A DNA stretch of 64,000 nt from Blastococcus sp. CPCC 205250 (lineage in GTDB: Bacteria; Actinomycetota; Actinomycetes; Mycobacteriales; Geodermatophilaceae), in NCBI RefSeq assembly GCF_019799925.1, contig NZ_JABGCG010000007.1, positions 248,001 through 312,000 of the forward strand, in the 5' to 3' direction. Numbering within the stretch: the first letter of the stretch is position 1; every line of letters begins with the position of its first letter. The notes beneath the pieces were generated by a model. The model searched no databases. It was not told the origin of the DNA and saw only the letters and a program-made list of their open reading frames with translations. Below are positions 32,252 to 40,645 of this stretch, one piece after another. Position numbers and translations under genes: made by a program.

Positions 32252-35200
32252 GCGGGGACGCGGTCCAGCGCCTGGTCGATGGCCTTGTAGATCCGCTGCT
32301 CGGAGACCGCACGGGGTGTGCCGAGCTGCTGGGCGAACAGCGCGACCCGCAGCTCCTCCAGCATCCAGCGCACGCGGACGACGGGGTCCTCGGGCGAGCC
32401 TCCCGGCGGCACCTGCCGGCGCAGCTGCTCGTACTCGGCGGTCACCGCCTCGACCTGCTGCATCCACAGCGCGTCCCGGGCGGCGTTGGCCGGCAGCTTC
32501 TCCAGCCGCAGTGCCATGCCCTTGAGATAGCGGACGACGTCGGGCAGCCGGCGCCGGCCGGTCGAGGCCACGAAGCCCTTGTGCAGCAGCCCGGCCATCT
32601 GCCGCCGCAGGTCGCCGATCGCGGCGTCGGGTACCCGGCGGCCGGGTGCCGCGCCGATCGCCACGGCGACCTCGCGGGCCTGGGTGAGCACCGCCTCCAC
32701 CCGGGTGACGACGTCGCGGGTGAGCAGGAGCAGCTGACCGCGGGCCGTCTCGACCAGCGCGGCGAACGCCGCCTCGTCGCGCGGCGGGCCGCCCGCGGCG
32801 GCGATCAGCTCGTCGGCGGCGGCGTCCACGCAGTCGGCCACGAGGTCGGGGATCTCGCCGTCGGGGTTGAACTGCAGCGCCAGCCGTGACCGCGGACCCA
32901 GCCCCTTGGCCACCTGCCGCGCGGGGGACCCGGCGGCCAGCACGAGCAGCCGCCGGACACCCCGCCAGTGCAGGCGGGCGGCCTCGGGCTCGGTCGCGAC
33001 GACCCGGACGCCGGCGGTCTCCCCCTCGTCGACCACGGCGGGGAAGGCGGTCCCCACGTGGCCGCCGCGGCGGACCTCCACCGTCCGCGGGAGGTCCCCG
33101 ACGGTCCAGGCGGTCAGCCCGGTGCGCTCGAGGTCGGCGGCCGCCCGGGCCAGGCTCGCCCGGCTCTGCGGCGCGACCGCCGCGCGCAGCGCCTGCAGGT
33201 CCTTGCCACTGGCCAGGGTGCGGTCGCGGTCGTCGACCACGCGGAACGTCGCGCGCAGGTGGCCGGGCACCTGCTCCGGCACCCAGGCGTCCGGCGGGAC
33301 CACGACGGCCGCCGACCGGCGCAGCTCGCGCTCCAGGGCCGGGAGCAGCGGCTCACCCGGGTCGATGCGCGGGAGCACCTCGCGCACCCGGTCGGGGATC
33401 GGGACCAGCGCCCGGCGCAGCTGCTTGGGCAGGCTGCGCAGCAGCGCGGTGAGCAGTTCCTCGCGCAGGCCCGGCACGGTGAACGCCAGCGAGCTGCCCG
33501 CCGTCCGCTCGGCGACGGCGTCCAGCACCGCGAGGGGGACGTCGACGGTGACGCCGTCCTCCGGCGCGCCCGGCGCGAACGCGTAGGACAGCGGCAGGGT
33601 CAGCCCCTGCGTCAGCGGGACCGCGTCGGGGAAGTCCTCCTCGCGCACCTGCCCCGCGGTCGCGGCGTTCGTCAGCACCTCGGGGGTCAGGGTCATCAGG
33701 TCCGGCGTGCGACGCCGGGCCTCCTTCCACCACCGGTCGAAGTGCCGGGTGGAGACGACGTCGGCGGGGACCCGGGCGTCGTACAGCTCGAACAGCGTCT
33801 CGTCGTCGACCCGGATGTCGCGGCGGCGGGCGCGCTCCTCCAGCTCGGCCACCCGCTCCAGCGCCCGCTGGTTCTCCGCCCAGAACCGGTGGTGCGTCGT
33901 CCACTCCCCCTGCACCAGGGCGTGGCGGATGAACAGCTCCCTGGAGACGACGGGGTCGATGGAGCCGTACTGCACCCGGCGGCCCACGACCAGCGGCAGG
34001 CCGTGGAGGGTGACCCGCTCGGTGGCGACCACCGAGCCCCGCTTGGCGTCCCACCGCGGCTCGGAGTACTCGCGCTTGACCAGGTGCCCGGCCAGCCCCT
34101 CGACCGTCTCGGGGTCGATCCGCGCCACCATCCGGGCGAACAGCCGGCTGGTCTCCACCAGCTCGGCGGCGACCACCCAGCGCGGGGGCTTCCTCGCCAG
34201 CGGCGTGCCGGGGGCGATGACGAAGCGGGCGTTGCGCGGACCGAGGTACTCGCGGCTGCCGCGCCGCCGGTCGCCGTCCTTGGCCTTGCCCTCCTCCATC
34301 TGCAGGCCGATCTGGGAGAGCAGCCCGGCCAGCAGCGACGCGGTGATCCCGCGCTCGTCGGCCTCGGCCGCGGGCTGGGTGAGCGTCATGCCGAGCCGGC
34401 GGGCGGTGCCGCGCAGCTGGCCGTAGAGGTCCTGCCACTCGCGGATGCGCAGGTAGTGCAGGAACTCGCGCTTCACGGTGCGCCGGAAGGCGCTGCCCGA
34501 CAGCGTGTCCTGCTGCTCCTCCAGGTACCGCCAGAGGTTCAGCAGGGCGAGGAAGTCGGAGTTCTCGTCGGCGAACCGGGCGTGCATCTGGTCGGCGGCC
34601 TGCTGGTGCTCGGCCGGCCGCTCCCGCGGGTCCTGGATCGTCAGTCCCGCGGCGATCACCAGCACCTCGTCGAGCACGCCCCGCCGGTCGGCCTCCACCA
34701 CCATGCGGGCGATCCGCGGATCCAGCGGCAGCGCGGCCAGCGCCCGGCCGGTGGGCGTTAGCCCCCCCTGCTCGTCGAGCGCGCCGAGCTCCTCGAGCAG
34801 GGCCAGGCCGTCGGCGACCGCGCGGCGGTCCGGCGGGTCGATGAACGGGAACTCCGCGACGTCCCCCAGGTCGAGCGCGGCCATCTGCAGCAGCACCGCG
34901 GCCAGGCTCGTGCGCAGGATCTCCGGGTCGGTGTACTCCGGCCGAGCGTCGAAGTCGTCCTCGGTGTAGAGGCGGATCGCGATGCCGTCGGAGGTGCGGC
35001 CGCACCGGCCCGACCGCTGCCGGGCCGAGGCCTGGCTGATCGCCTCGATCGGCAGCCGCTGCACCTTGGTCCGCGCGCTGTACCGGGAGATGCGCGCCGT
35101 CCCCGGGTCGACGACGTAGCGGATCCCCGGCACGGTCAGCGACGTCTCGGCGACGTTGGTGGCCAGCACGACCCGGCGGCCGGTGTGCGGCTCGAAGACG

Positions 35201-36216
35201 CGGTGCTGCTCGGCCGCCGACAGCCGCGAGTAGAGCGGCAGGACGTCGACGCCCGGGAAGCGGTCGGTGAGCGCGTCGGCGGTGTCGCGGATCTCCCGCT
35301 CGCCGGCGAGGAAGACCAGGACGTCGCCCGGCCCCTCGGCGACCAGCTCCTGCACCGCGTCCCCGATCGCGGTGACCTGGTCACGCTCGTCGTCGGCGTC
35401 CGGGTCGTCCGGGTCGACGACCGGGCGGTACCGGACCTCGACCGGGTAGGTGCGGCCGGTCACCTCGACGACCGGCACCTCGGTGCCGTCGGTCGAGAAG
35501 TGCTTGGCGATCCGCTCGACGTCGATCGTCGCCGAGGTGATGACGACCTTGAGGTCGGGACGGCGGGGCAGGATGCGGGCCAGGTAGCCCAGCAGGAAGT
35601 CGATGTTGAGGCTGCGCTCGTGCGCCTCGTCGATGATGAGCGTGTCGTACTGGCGCAGCAGCCGGTCGTGCGCGATCTCGGCGAGCAGCACGCCGTCGGT
35701 CATGACCTTGACCAGCGTCGAGTCCGACACCTGGTCGGTGAACCGGACCTTCCAGCCCACGACGTCGCCCAGCGGCCGCTCGAGCTCCTCGGCGATCCGC
35801 TCGGCGACCGTGCGGGCCGCGATCCGGCGGGGCTGGGTGTGCCCGATCCGACCGCGCACACCGCGGCCGAGTTCGAGCGCGATCTTGGGCAGCTGCGTGG
35901 TCTTGCCCGACCCGGTCTCGCCGGCGACGACGACCACCTGGGAGTCGCGCAGGGCGTCGGCGATGTCCTCACGGCGGGCGGAGACCGGCAGCTCGGCCGG
36001 GTAGCTCACCGGGGGGACGGCGGCGCGGCGGCGCGCGATCCGCTCCTCGGCCGCGGCGACGTCGGCGGTGATCCGCTCGCGCTGCCGGGCCCGCGCCTCG
36101 GCGTCGCGGGTGCGCCGGGTCCCGTCGAGGCGGCGGCCGAGGCGGTGCTCGTCCTCCAGCGTCAGGGCCGCCAGCCGGGATCGGAGGTCGCCGGCGGGCG
36201 GTGCGTCGGCGGCCAT
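32248..36216 (-). CDS. hrpA: ATP-dependent RNA helicase HrpA
   Basis: The 1322-residue DEAH-box helicase has Walker A GETGSGKT (about residues 99-106), motif Ia TQPRRIAA, DEAH in LIIDEAHERS (near 196-202), the SAT motif and motif VI QRSGRCGR. These are followed by the HA2 and OB domains and the long HrpA-specific C-terminal part (DUF3418). HrpA acts on structured RNA and helps rescue stalled ribosomes in E. coli. ATG 36216 has AGGAGG upstream; the frame could be extended to 36303 but without family similarity. Full length suggests an intact enzyme. Confidence 0.94.
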   Translation of the reverse strand: MAADAPPAGDLRSRLAALTLEDEHRLGRRLDGTRRTRDAEARARQRERITADVAAAEERIARRRAAVPPVSYPAELPVSARREDIADALRDSQVVVVAGETGSGKTTQLPKIALELGRGVRGRIGHTQPRRIAARTVAERIAEELERPLGDVVGWKVRFTDQVSDSTLVKVMTDGVLLAEIAHDRLLRQYDTLIIDEAHERSLNIDFLLGYLARILPRRPDLKVVITSATIDVERIAKHFSTDGTEVPVVEVTGRTYPVEVRYRPVVDPDDPDADDERDQVTAIGDAVQELVAEGPGDVLVFLAGEREIRDTADALTDRFPGVDVLPLYSRLSAAEQHRVFEPHTGRRVVLATNVAETSLTVPGIRYVVDPGTARISRYSARTKVQRLPIEAISQASARQRSGRCGRTSDGIAIRLYTEDDFDARPEYTDPEILRTSLAAVLLQMAALDLGDVAEFPFIDPPDRRAVADGLALLEELGALDEQGGLTPTGRALAALPLDPRIARMVVEADRRGVLDEVLVIAAGLTIQDPRERPAEHQQAADQMHARFADENSDFLALLNLWRYLEEQQDTLSGSAFRRTVKREFLHYLRIREWQDLYGQLRGTARRLGMTLTQPAAEADERGITASLLAGLLSQIGLQMEEGKAKDGDRRRGSREYLGPRNARFVIAPGTPLARKPPRWVVAAELVETSRLFARMVARIDPETVEGLAGHLVKREYSEPRWDAKRGSVVATERVTLHGLPLVVGRRVQYGSIDPVVSRELFIRHALVQGEWTTHHRFWAENQRALERVAELEERARRRDIRVDDETLFELYDARVPADVVSTRHFDRWWKEARRRTPDLMTLTPEVLTNAATAGQVREEDFPDAVPLTQGLTLPLSYAFAPGAPEDGVTVDVPLAVLDAVAERTAGSSLAFTVPGLREELLTALLRSLPKQLRRALVPIPDRVREVLPRIDPGEPLLPALERELRRSAAVVVPPDAWVPEQVPGHLRATFRVVDDRDRTLASGKDLQALRAAVAPQSRASLARAAADLERTGLTAWTVGDLPRTVEVRRGGHVGTAFPAVVDEGETAGVRVVATEPEAARLHWRGVRRLLVLAAGSPARQVAKGLGPRSRLALQFNPDGEIPDLVADCVDAAADELIAAAGGPPRDEAAFAALVETARGQLLLLTRDVVTRVEAVLTQAREVAVAIGAAPGRRVPDAAIGDLRRQMAGLLHKGFVASTGRRRLPDVVRYLKGMALRLEKLPANAARDALWMQQVEAVTAEYEQLRRQVPPGGSPEDPVVRVRWMLEELRVALFAQQLGTPRAVSEQRIYKAIDQALDRVPA

Positions 36217-36389
36217 GGGCGATCTCCTCCTCGGGTGCTGGGCGGGGGCTGGGGCGGTGCTGCGCGGGCCACGGGCATGGGCGCCGGTCCCCCAGGATCC
36301 CACCCGGTGGGCGGCCGGCCGGTCCGACCGGCCATTAGCGTGCCCGACGTCACGCCGCGCCGACCGGAGAACTGTGTGCGTGTATCCCG

Positions 36390-36405
36390 CAACCAGTTGT
36401 ACCGT
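36390..36405 (+). promoter_or_regulatory. Candidate MarR operator and -10 element
   Basis: CAACCAGTTG (36390-36399) is an inverted repeat (CAAC/GTTG) abutting TACCGT (36400-36405), a TANNNT -10 sequence. The overlap of a palindrome with the promoter core fits autorepression by the MarR protein starting at 36456. Confidence 0.4.
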
Positions 36406-36455
36406 GCACCTGTTCCTGCGGCGCCGTCCGCTCTGCCACCCCTGCCGGAGACCCC

Positions 36456-36965
36456 GTGTCCACTCCTGCCGCCGCGACCGCCTCCGGTCGCCCGGCCCAG
36501 CTGCACGTCCTCGGCGAGCAGCTGCCGCGGATGATGCGCGTGATCCACGCGCTGAAGGCCGCCAGCGCCGGGGACGGCCGCGAGCGCGCGGCGTTCGTGC
36601 TGCTGTTCCCGCTCGTCCGGCTCGGTCCGCTCCGACAGGGTGCGCTGGCCGACCTGGTGCACGCCGACCCGTCGACGGTCAGCCGGCACGTAACCACGCT
36701 GGTCGAGGGCGGCCTGGTGCGGCGCGTCCCCGACGAGCGGGACGGCCGCGCCAGCCGGCTGGTCGTCACCGATGCCGGTCACGCGGCGCTCGCGTCCCTG
36801 CGGGCCGAGCGCGAGGCGCTGCTCGACCGGGTCACCGCCGACTGGGACGACGCCGAGCTGACCGCCCTCACCGACCTCTTCGGCCGCCTGCTCGACGGCC
36901 TGTCCGCCGTCCTGCCCTCCGACGCCGCTCCCGACGCCCTCCCCACCCCGAGAGAGACCCGATGA
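36456..36965 (+). CDS. MarR-family transcriptional regulator
   Basis: The 169-residue protein has the MarR winged-helix core: LRQGALADLVHADPSTVSRH (recognition helix, near residues 52-71) and the beta-wing VRRVPDERDGRASRLVVT (near 82-99). MarR proteins usually repress adjacent efflux genes and respond to phenolic or drug ligands. GTG 36456 has GGAG upstream. Its stop overlaps the start of the MFS exporter (ATGA), so regulator and pump are co-translated, and a palindrome overlaps the likely promoter. Confidence 0.9.
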   Translation: MSTPAAATASGRPAQLHVLGEQLPRMMRVIHALKAASAGDGRERAAFVLLFPLVRLGPLRQGALADLVHADPSTVSRHVTTLVEGGLVRRVPDERDGRASRLVVTDAGHAALASLRAEREALLDRVTADWDDAELTALTDLFGRLLDGLSAVLPSDAAPDALPTPRETR

Positions 36966-38737
36966 CCCAGACCACCCGGGGTACCGCCGCCCAGCGCAGC
37001 GAGGCCCGCGCCGCGGCCGCCGCGCCGGACGCCTCCGGTCAGTTCACCCACCGGCAGATCCTCACGATCATCGCCGGCCTGATGGTCGCCATGTTCCTGG
37101 CCGCCCTCGACCAGACCGTCGTCTCGACGGCCATCCGGACCATCGCCGACGACCTGCAGGGCTACGACCTGCAGGCCTGGGCGACCACGGCCTTCCTCAT
37201 CACCTCGACGATCACCACGCCGCTGTACGGGAAGCTGTCGGACATCTACGGCCGCCGGCCGTTCTACCTGTTCGCGATCGCCGTCTTCGTGGTCGGCTCG
37301 CTGGCCTGCGCCTTCGCCCAGTCGATGTACCAGCTGGCGGGCGCCCGGGCCCTGCAGGGCATCGGTGCCGGTGGCCTCATGTCACTGGCGCTGGCGATCA
37401 TCGGCGACATCGTCCCGCCGCGGGAGCGCTCCCGGTACCAGGGCTTCTTCATGGCGGTCTTCGGCACCTCCAGCGTGCTCGGCCCGGTCATCGGCGGCTT
37501 CCTCGCCGGCCGCGACCAGCTGCTGACCTTCGACGGCTGGCGCTGGATCTTCCTCATCAACGTGCCGCTGGGCATCCTCGCCTTCGTCGTCGTCAGCCGC
37601 GTGCTGCACCTCCCGCACGCCCGGCGCGAGCACCGCATCGACTGGCCCGGCGCGCTGGCGCTGGTCGTCTTCCTCGTGCCGCTGCTGGTCGTCGCCGAGC
37701 AGGGCCGCACCTGGGGCTGGAGCTCGGGCGGGGCGCTGACCTGCTACGCCGTCGGCGCCGTCGGGTTCGTCCTGTTCCTGCTGGCCGAGCGGGCCTACGG
37801 CGAGGAGGCGATGCTGCCGCTGCGCCTGTTCCGCAACCGGACCTTCGCCATCGGCGGCATCAGCAGCGTGGTCCTGGGCGCCGGGATGTTCGGCGGCATC
37901 CTGCTCCTGCCGCAGTACCTGCAGATCGTGCACGGCTCCAGCGCCACGGTCGCCGGCCTGCAGATGATCCCGCTGGTCGGCGGCATCATGACCGGCGCCG
38001 TGAGCTCCGGCATCGCCATCGGCAGGACCGGCAAGTACAAGGCCTTCCCGCTGGTCGGCATCGGGTTCATGGTCGTCGCGCTGGTGTCGCTGTCGTTCAT
38101 CGTGGAGGCCGACACCTCCGTGTGGGCGCTGTTCCCCTTCATGGTGCTGCTCGGCCTGGGCCTGGGCTTCAACTTCCAGCCGGTCATCCTCGCCGTGCAG
38201 AACTCGGTCTCCCCCCGGGAGATGGGCGTGGCCACCTCGTCGGTGACCTTCTTCCGGCAGATGGGCGGCACCCTCGGCGTCGCGGTGTTCCTCTCGCTGC
38301 TGTTCAGCCGGCTGCCCGTCGAGATCGGTGAGGCCTTCCGCTCCGCCGGCCTGGGCAGCCTCGCCGGTTCGGTCGACGTCGACGCGGCACTGAGCGACAC
38401 GTCGTCCATCGCGTCCGCCCCGCCCGAGGCCGTCCAGGCGTTCAAGGTCGGCTTCTCCGAGTCGATCGACCTGGTGTTCCTCATCGCGGCGTGCGTGGTC
38501 GCCGTCGGCTTCTTCGTGCTGCTGTTCCTGCCGCAGCTGGAGCTGAGCAACAAGTCCGGCATCCAGGCGCAGCAGGAGGCGGCGGACGCAACCGCCACCG
38601 GCGACGCCACGGAGGCCGACGACGCCGTCCGCGCCGCCGGGGCCGCCGCCCCGACGTCGGTCAGCCCGGTCCAGGGTCCGGCGGCCGGCGACGGCACGAC
38701 CGGGGACGGCGTGGCCGAGCGCGGCCCCCGCCACTGA
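36962..38737 (+). CDS. DHA2-family (EmrB/QacA-type) MFS exporter
   Basis: The 591-residue membrane protein has 14 predicted spans and DHA2-family motifs: LDQTVVSTAIRTIADDL (motif D1, near residue 50), the GKLSDIYGRRP loop (motif A, near 90) and GPVIGGFLAG (motif C, near 175). It should be a proton-driven multidrug or metabolite exporter in the cytoplasmic membrane. The C-terminal 55 residues form an Ala/Gly/Asp-rich cytoplasmic tail. The gene is translationally coupled to the MarR gene, indicating ligand-induced expression. Substrate unknown. Confidence 0.93.
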   Translation: MTQTTRGTAAQRSEARAAAAAPDASGQFTHRQILTIIAGLMVAMFLAALDQTVVSTAIRTIADDLQGYDLQAWATTAFLITSTITTPLYGKLSDIYGRRPFYLFAIAVFVVGSLACAFAQSMYQLAGARALQGIGAGGLMSLALAIIGDIVPPRERSRYQGFFMAVFGTSSVLGPVIGGFLAGRDQLLTFDGWRWIFLINVPLGILAFVVVSRVLHLPHARREHRIDWPGALALVVFLVPLLVVAEQGRTWGWSSGGALTCYAVGAVGFVLFLLAERAYGEEAMLPLRLFRNRTFAIGGISSVVLGAGMFGGILLLPQYLQIVHGSSATVAGLQMIPLVGGIMTGAVSSGIAIGRTGKYKAFPLVGIGFMVVALVSLSFIVEADTSVWALFPFMVLLGLGLGFNFQPVILAVQNSVSPREMGVATSSVTFFRQMGGTLGVAVFLSLLFSRLPVEIGEAFRSAGLGSLAGSVDVDAALSDTSSIASAPPEAVQAFKVGFSESIDLVFLIAACVVAVGFFVLLFLPQLELSNKSGIQAQQEAADATATGDATEADDAVRAAGAAAPTSVSPVQGPAAGDGTTGDGVAERGPRH

Positions 38738-38758
38738 CGCGCGACTCTGCGGGCCGAT

Positions 38759-38798
38759 CCCGGACGTTGCCGGCGCGATGGCGCCGGCAACGTCCGGG
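38759..38798. terminator. Perfect bidirectional hairpin terminator
   Basis: An 18-bp perfect stem (38759-38776 with 38781-38798) and the loop GATG lie between the convergent MFS and alcohol dehydrogenase genes. No T-tract flanks it. Confidence 0.85.
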
Positions 38799-38827
38799 TC
38801 CCCCCGGCACGGTGCGGTCGCGCGACG

Positions 38828-39997
38828 TCAGGGCGTGAAGACGGCGCGCACGCAGCCGTCCTGCTTCTCCTTGAACAGCTCGTAGCCCCGCGGCGCCTCG
38901 CTGAGCGGCATGACATGGGTGGCCAGGTGCTCGGTGACGAGCTCGTCGCGCTCCATGAGCTCGAGCAGCCGGGGGATGTACCGCGGCCCGTGCACCTGGG
39001 CCCCGCGCAGGGTGAGCCCCTTGTTCATCAGCGCGCCGAGCGGGAACTTGTCCACCATCGACGCGAAGACGCCGAGGGTGAAGACGCTGCCGCCCTTGCG
39101 GCAGGCCATGACCGCCTCGCGGACCGCCGCCGGGCGGTCGGTCTGCAGCCGCAGCTGCTGCTTGACCTGGTCGTAGACACCCTGCGGGCCGGGGCTGTGC
39201 GCCTCCATGCCCACGGCCTCGATGCACACGTCGGGACCGCGGCCGCCGGTGAGCTCGCGCAGCTCGGCCGCCACGTCGGTGGTGGTGTAGTCGATGGTCT
39301 GCGCGCCGGCGTACGTGCGCGCCTGCTCCAGCCGCTCGGGGAGCCGGTCGATCACGACCACCCGCTCGGCGCCGACGATCGCCGACAGCCGCGCGGCCAT
39401 CTGCCCGACGCCCCCGGCGCCCCAGACGGCGACCGTGTCACCCGCCTGGACCCCACCGAGGTCGACGCCGGTGAAGGCGGTGGACGCCGCGTCGGAGGCG
39501 AACAGCGCCCGGTCGTCGGACACCCCGTCCGGGACGACGAAGCTGCCGACGTCGGCGTAGGGCACGCGCACGTACTCCGCGTGGCTGCCGGCGTAGCCCC
39601 CGAGGGCGTGCGAGTAGCCGATGCACCCGCCGACGCTCTGCCCCCACAGCCCCTCGGTGATCCCGGGGTTGGGGTTGCTGTTGTCGCACAGCGAGAACAT
39701 CTCGTTCCGGCAGTACCAGCAGGTGCCGCAGGAGACGAACGAGGCGACGACGACCCGGTCGCCCACCTCGCGCTCGCGGACGCCCTTGCCGACCTCGACG
39801 ACCTCGCCCATGAACTCGTGGCCGATGACGTCGCCGGCGCGCATGAACGGGACGTAGCCCGACAGCAGGTGCAGGTCCGAGCCGCACGTCGTCGTCCGCC
39901 GCACCTTCAGGATCACGTCGTGGTCGTTGAGGATCTGCGGCTCCGGGACGTCCTCCACCGACAGCCGGTTCACGCCGGCCCACGTCACCGCCTTCAC
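38828..39997 (-). CDS. Zinc-dependent alcohol dehydrogenase
   Basis: The 389-residue medium-chain dehydrogenase has catalytic-zinc ligands in TTTCGSDLH and GHEFMGEV, structural-zinc cysteines in SCGTCWYCRNEMFSLC, and a Rossmann motif GAGGVGQ (near residue 190). The sequence resembles the glutathione-independent formaldehyde dehydrogenase-like group often seen in actinobacteria; the true substrate is unknown. GTG 39997 is the start. It lies 76 bp after a small protein gene on the same strand and may be cotranscribed. Both zinc sites appear complete. Confidence 0.92.
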   Translation of the reverse strand: MKAVTWAGVNRLSVEDVPEPQILNDHDVILKVRRTTTCGSDLHLLSGYVPFMRAGDVIGHEFMGEVVEVGKGVREREVGDRVVVASFVSCGTCWYCRNEMFSLCDNSNPNPGITEGLWGQSVGGCIGYSHALGGYAGSHAEYVRVPYADVGSFVVPDGVSDDRALFASDAASTAFTGVDLGGVQAGDTVAVWGAGGVGQMAARLSAIVGAERVVVIDRLPERLEQARTYAGAQTIDYTTTDVAAELRELTGGRGPDVCIEAVGMEAHSPGPQGVYDQVKQQLRLQTDRPAAVREAVMACRKGGSVFTLGVFASMVDKFPLGALMNKGLTLRGAQVHGPRYIPRLLELMERDELVTEHLATHVMPLSEAPRGYELFKEKQDGCVRAVFTP

Positions 39998-40073
39998 AGT
40001 GCACCCCGTTCGCTACCGCGGACCGCTCCGCTCCTCGCTCGTCCCTCGCTGCGATGCTCACGATCCTGTCCGC

Positions 40074-40532
40074 TCACAGCACGCCCTCCTTCTTCGCGTT
40101 CGCCACCACGCCGTCCAGCAGGCGGCCGGCGGGGGTCTGCGCCCGCTCCCCGTGCGGCCGCGGGTCCATCCGCAGCACCTCGCCGGTCTCCAGCAGCTGC
40201 TTGGACGCCCGCAGGGCGGCGCGCAGCCGGCCGATATCCTCCTCCGACGGCGCCGTCCGGTAGCGCGCGGCGACCTCGGTGCCCTTGTCCGCCGGCGCCG
40301 GCGTCACCCGGACCTCGATCCGGTCCCCCAGCGCGGCCAGCGGGGCCGGCAGGTCGCCGGGGTCGACGCGGTCCGCGGGGAGCAGCACCGTCACCACCCG
40401 CCACCGCCTCGCCGCGCGGGCGGGGTCGTCCTTCGCCGACGCGGTCCCGACGCCGGGCAGGCGCAGGTCCTGCAGGCGGCCGAGGAGGGCGCCGCCGACG
40501 TCGGCGGCGCGGGAGAGGAGCGGGTTGGCCAT
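40074..40532 (-). CDS. Conserved-type hypothetical protein (152 aa)
   Basis: The 152-residue protein is charged and has no membrane span or signal peptide. The N terminus (residues 1-35) is followed by a mixed alpha/beta region with a strand-rich RRWRVVTVLLPADRV and EVRVTPAP, and a helical SEEDIGRLRAALRASKQLLETGE end. Actinobacterial proteins that look like polyketide-cyclase or stress-response proteins have similar strands, but I do not recognise a family. ATG 40532 has a GGAGGG ribosome site. It precedes the zinc dehydrogenase gene and is divergent from an acyl-CoA dehydrogenase. Confidence 0.7.
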   Translation of the reverse strand: MANPLLSRAADVGGALLGRLQDLRLPGVGTASAKDDPARAARRWRVVTVLLPADRVDPGDLPAPLAALGDRIEVRVTPAPADKGTEVAARYRTAPSEEDIGRLRAALRASKQLLETGEVLRMDPRPHGERAQTPAGRLLDGVVANAKKEGVL

Positions 40533-40645
40533 GGTCTTCCCTCCGGACGGGCGGTCCGCTCCCCCTACCCCCGTCACGGCCGCGGGCAACCGGCCTACGG
40601 TGAGCGGCGTACCGCCCACCGCGACCGCGCTCCTGGAGGCCCGCC

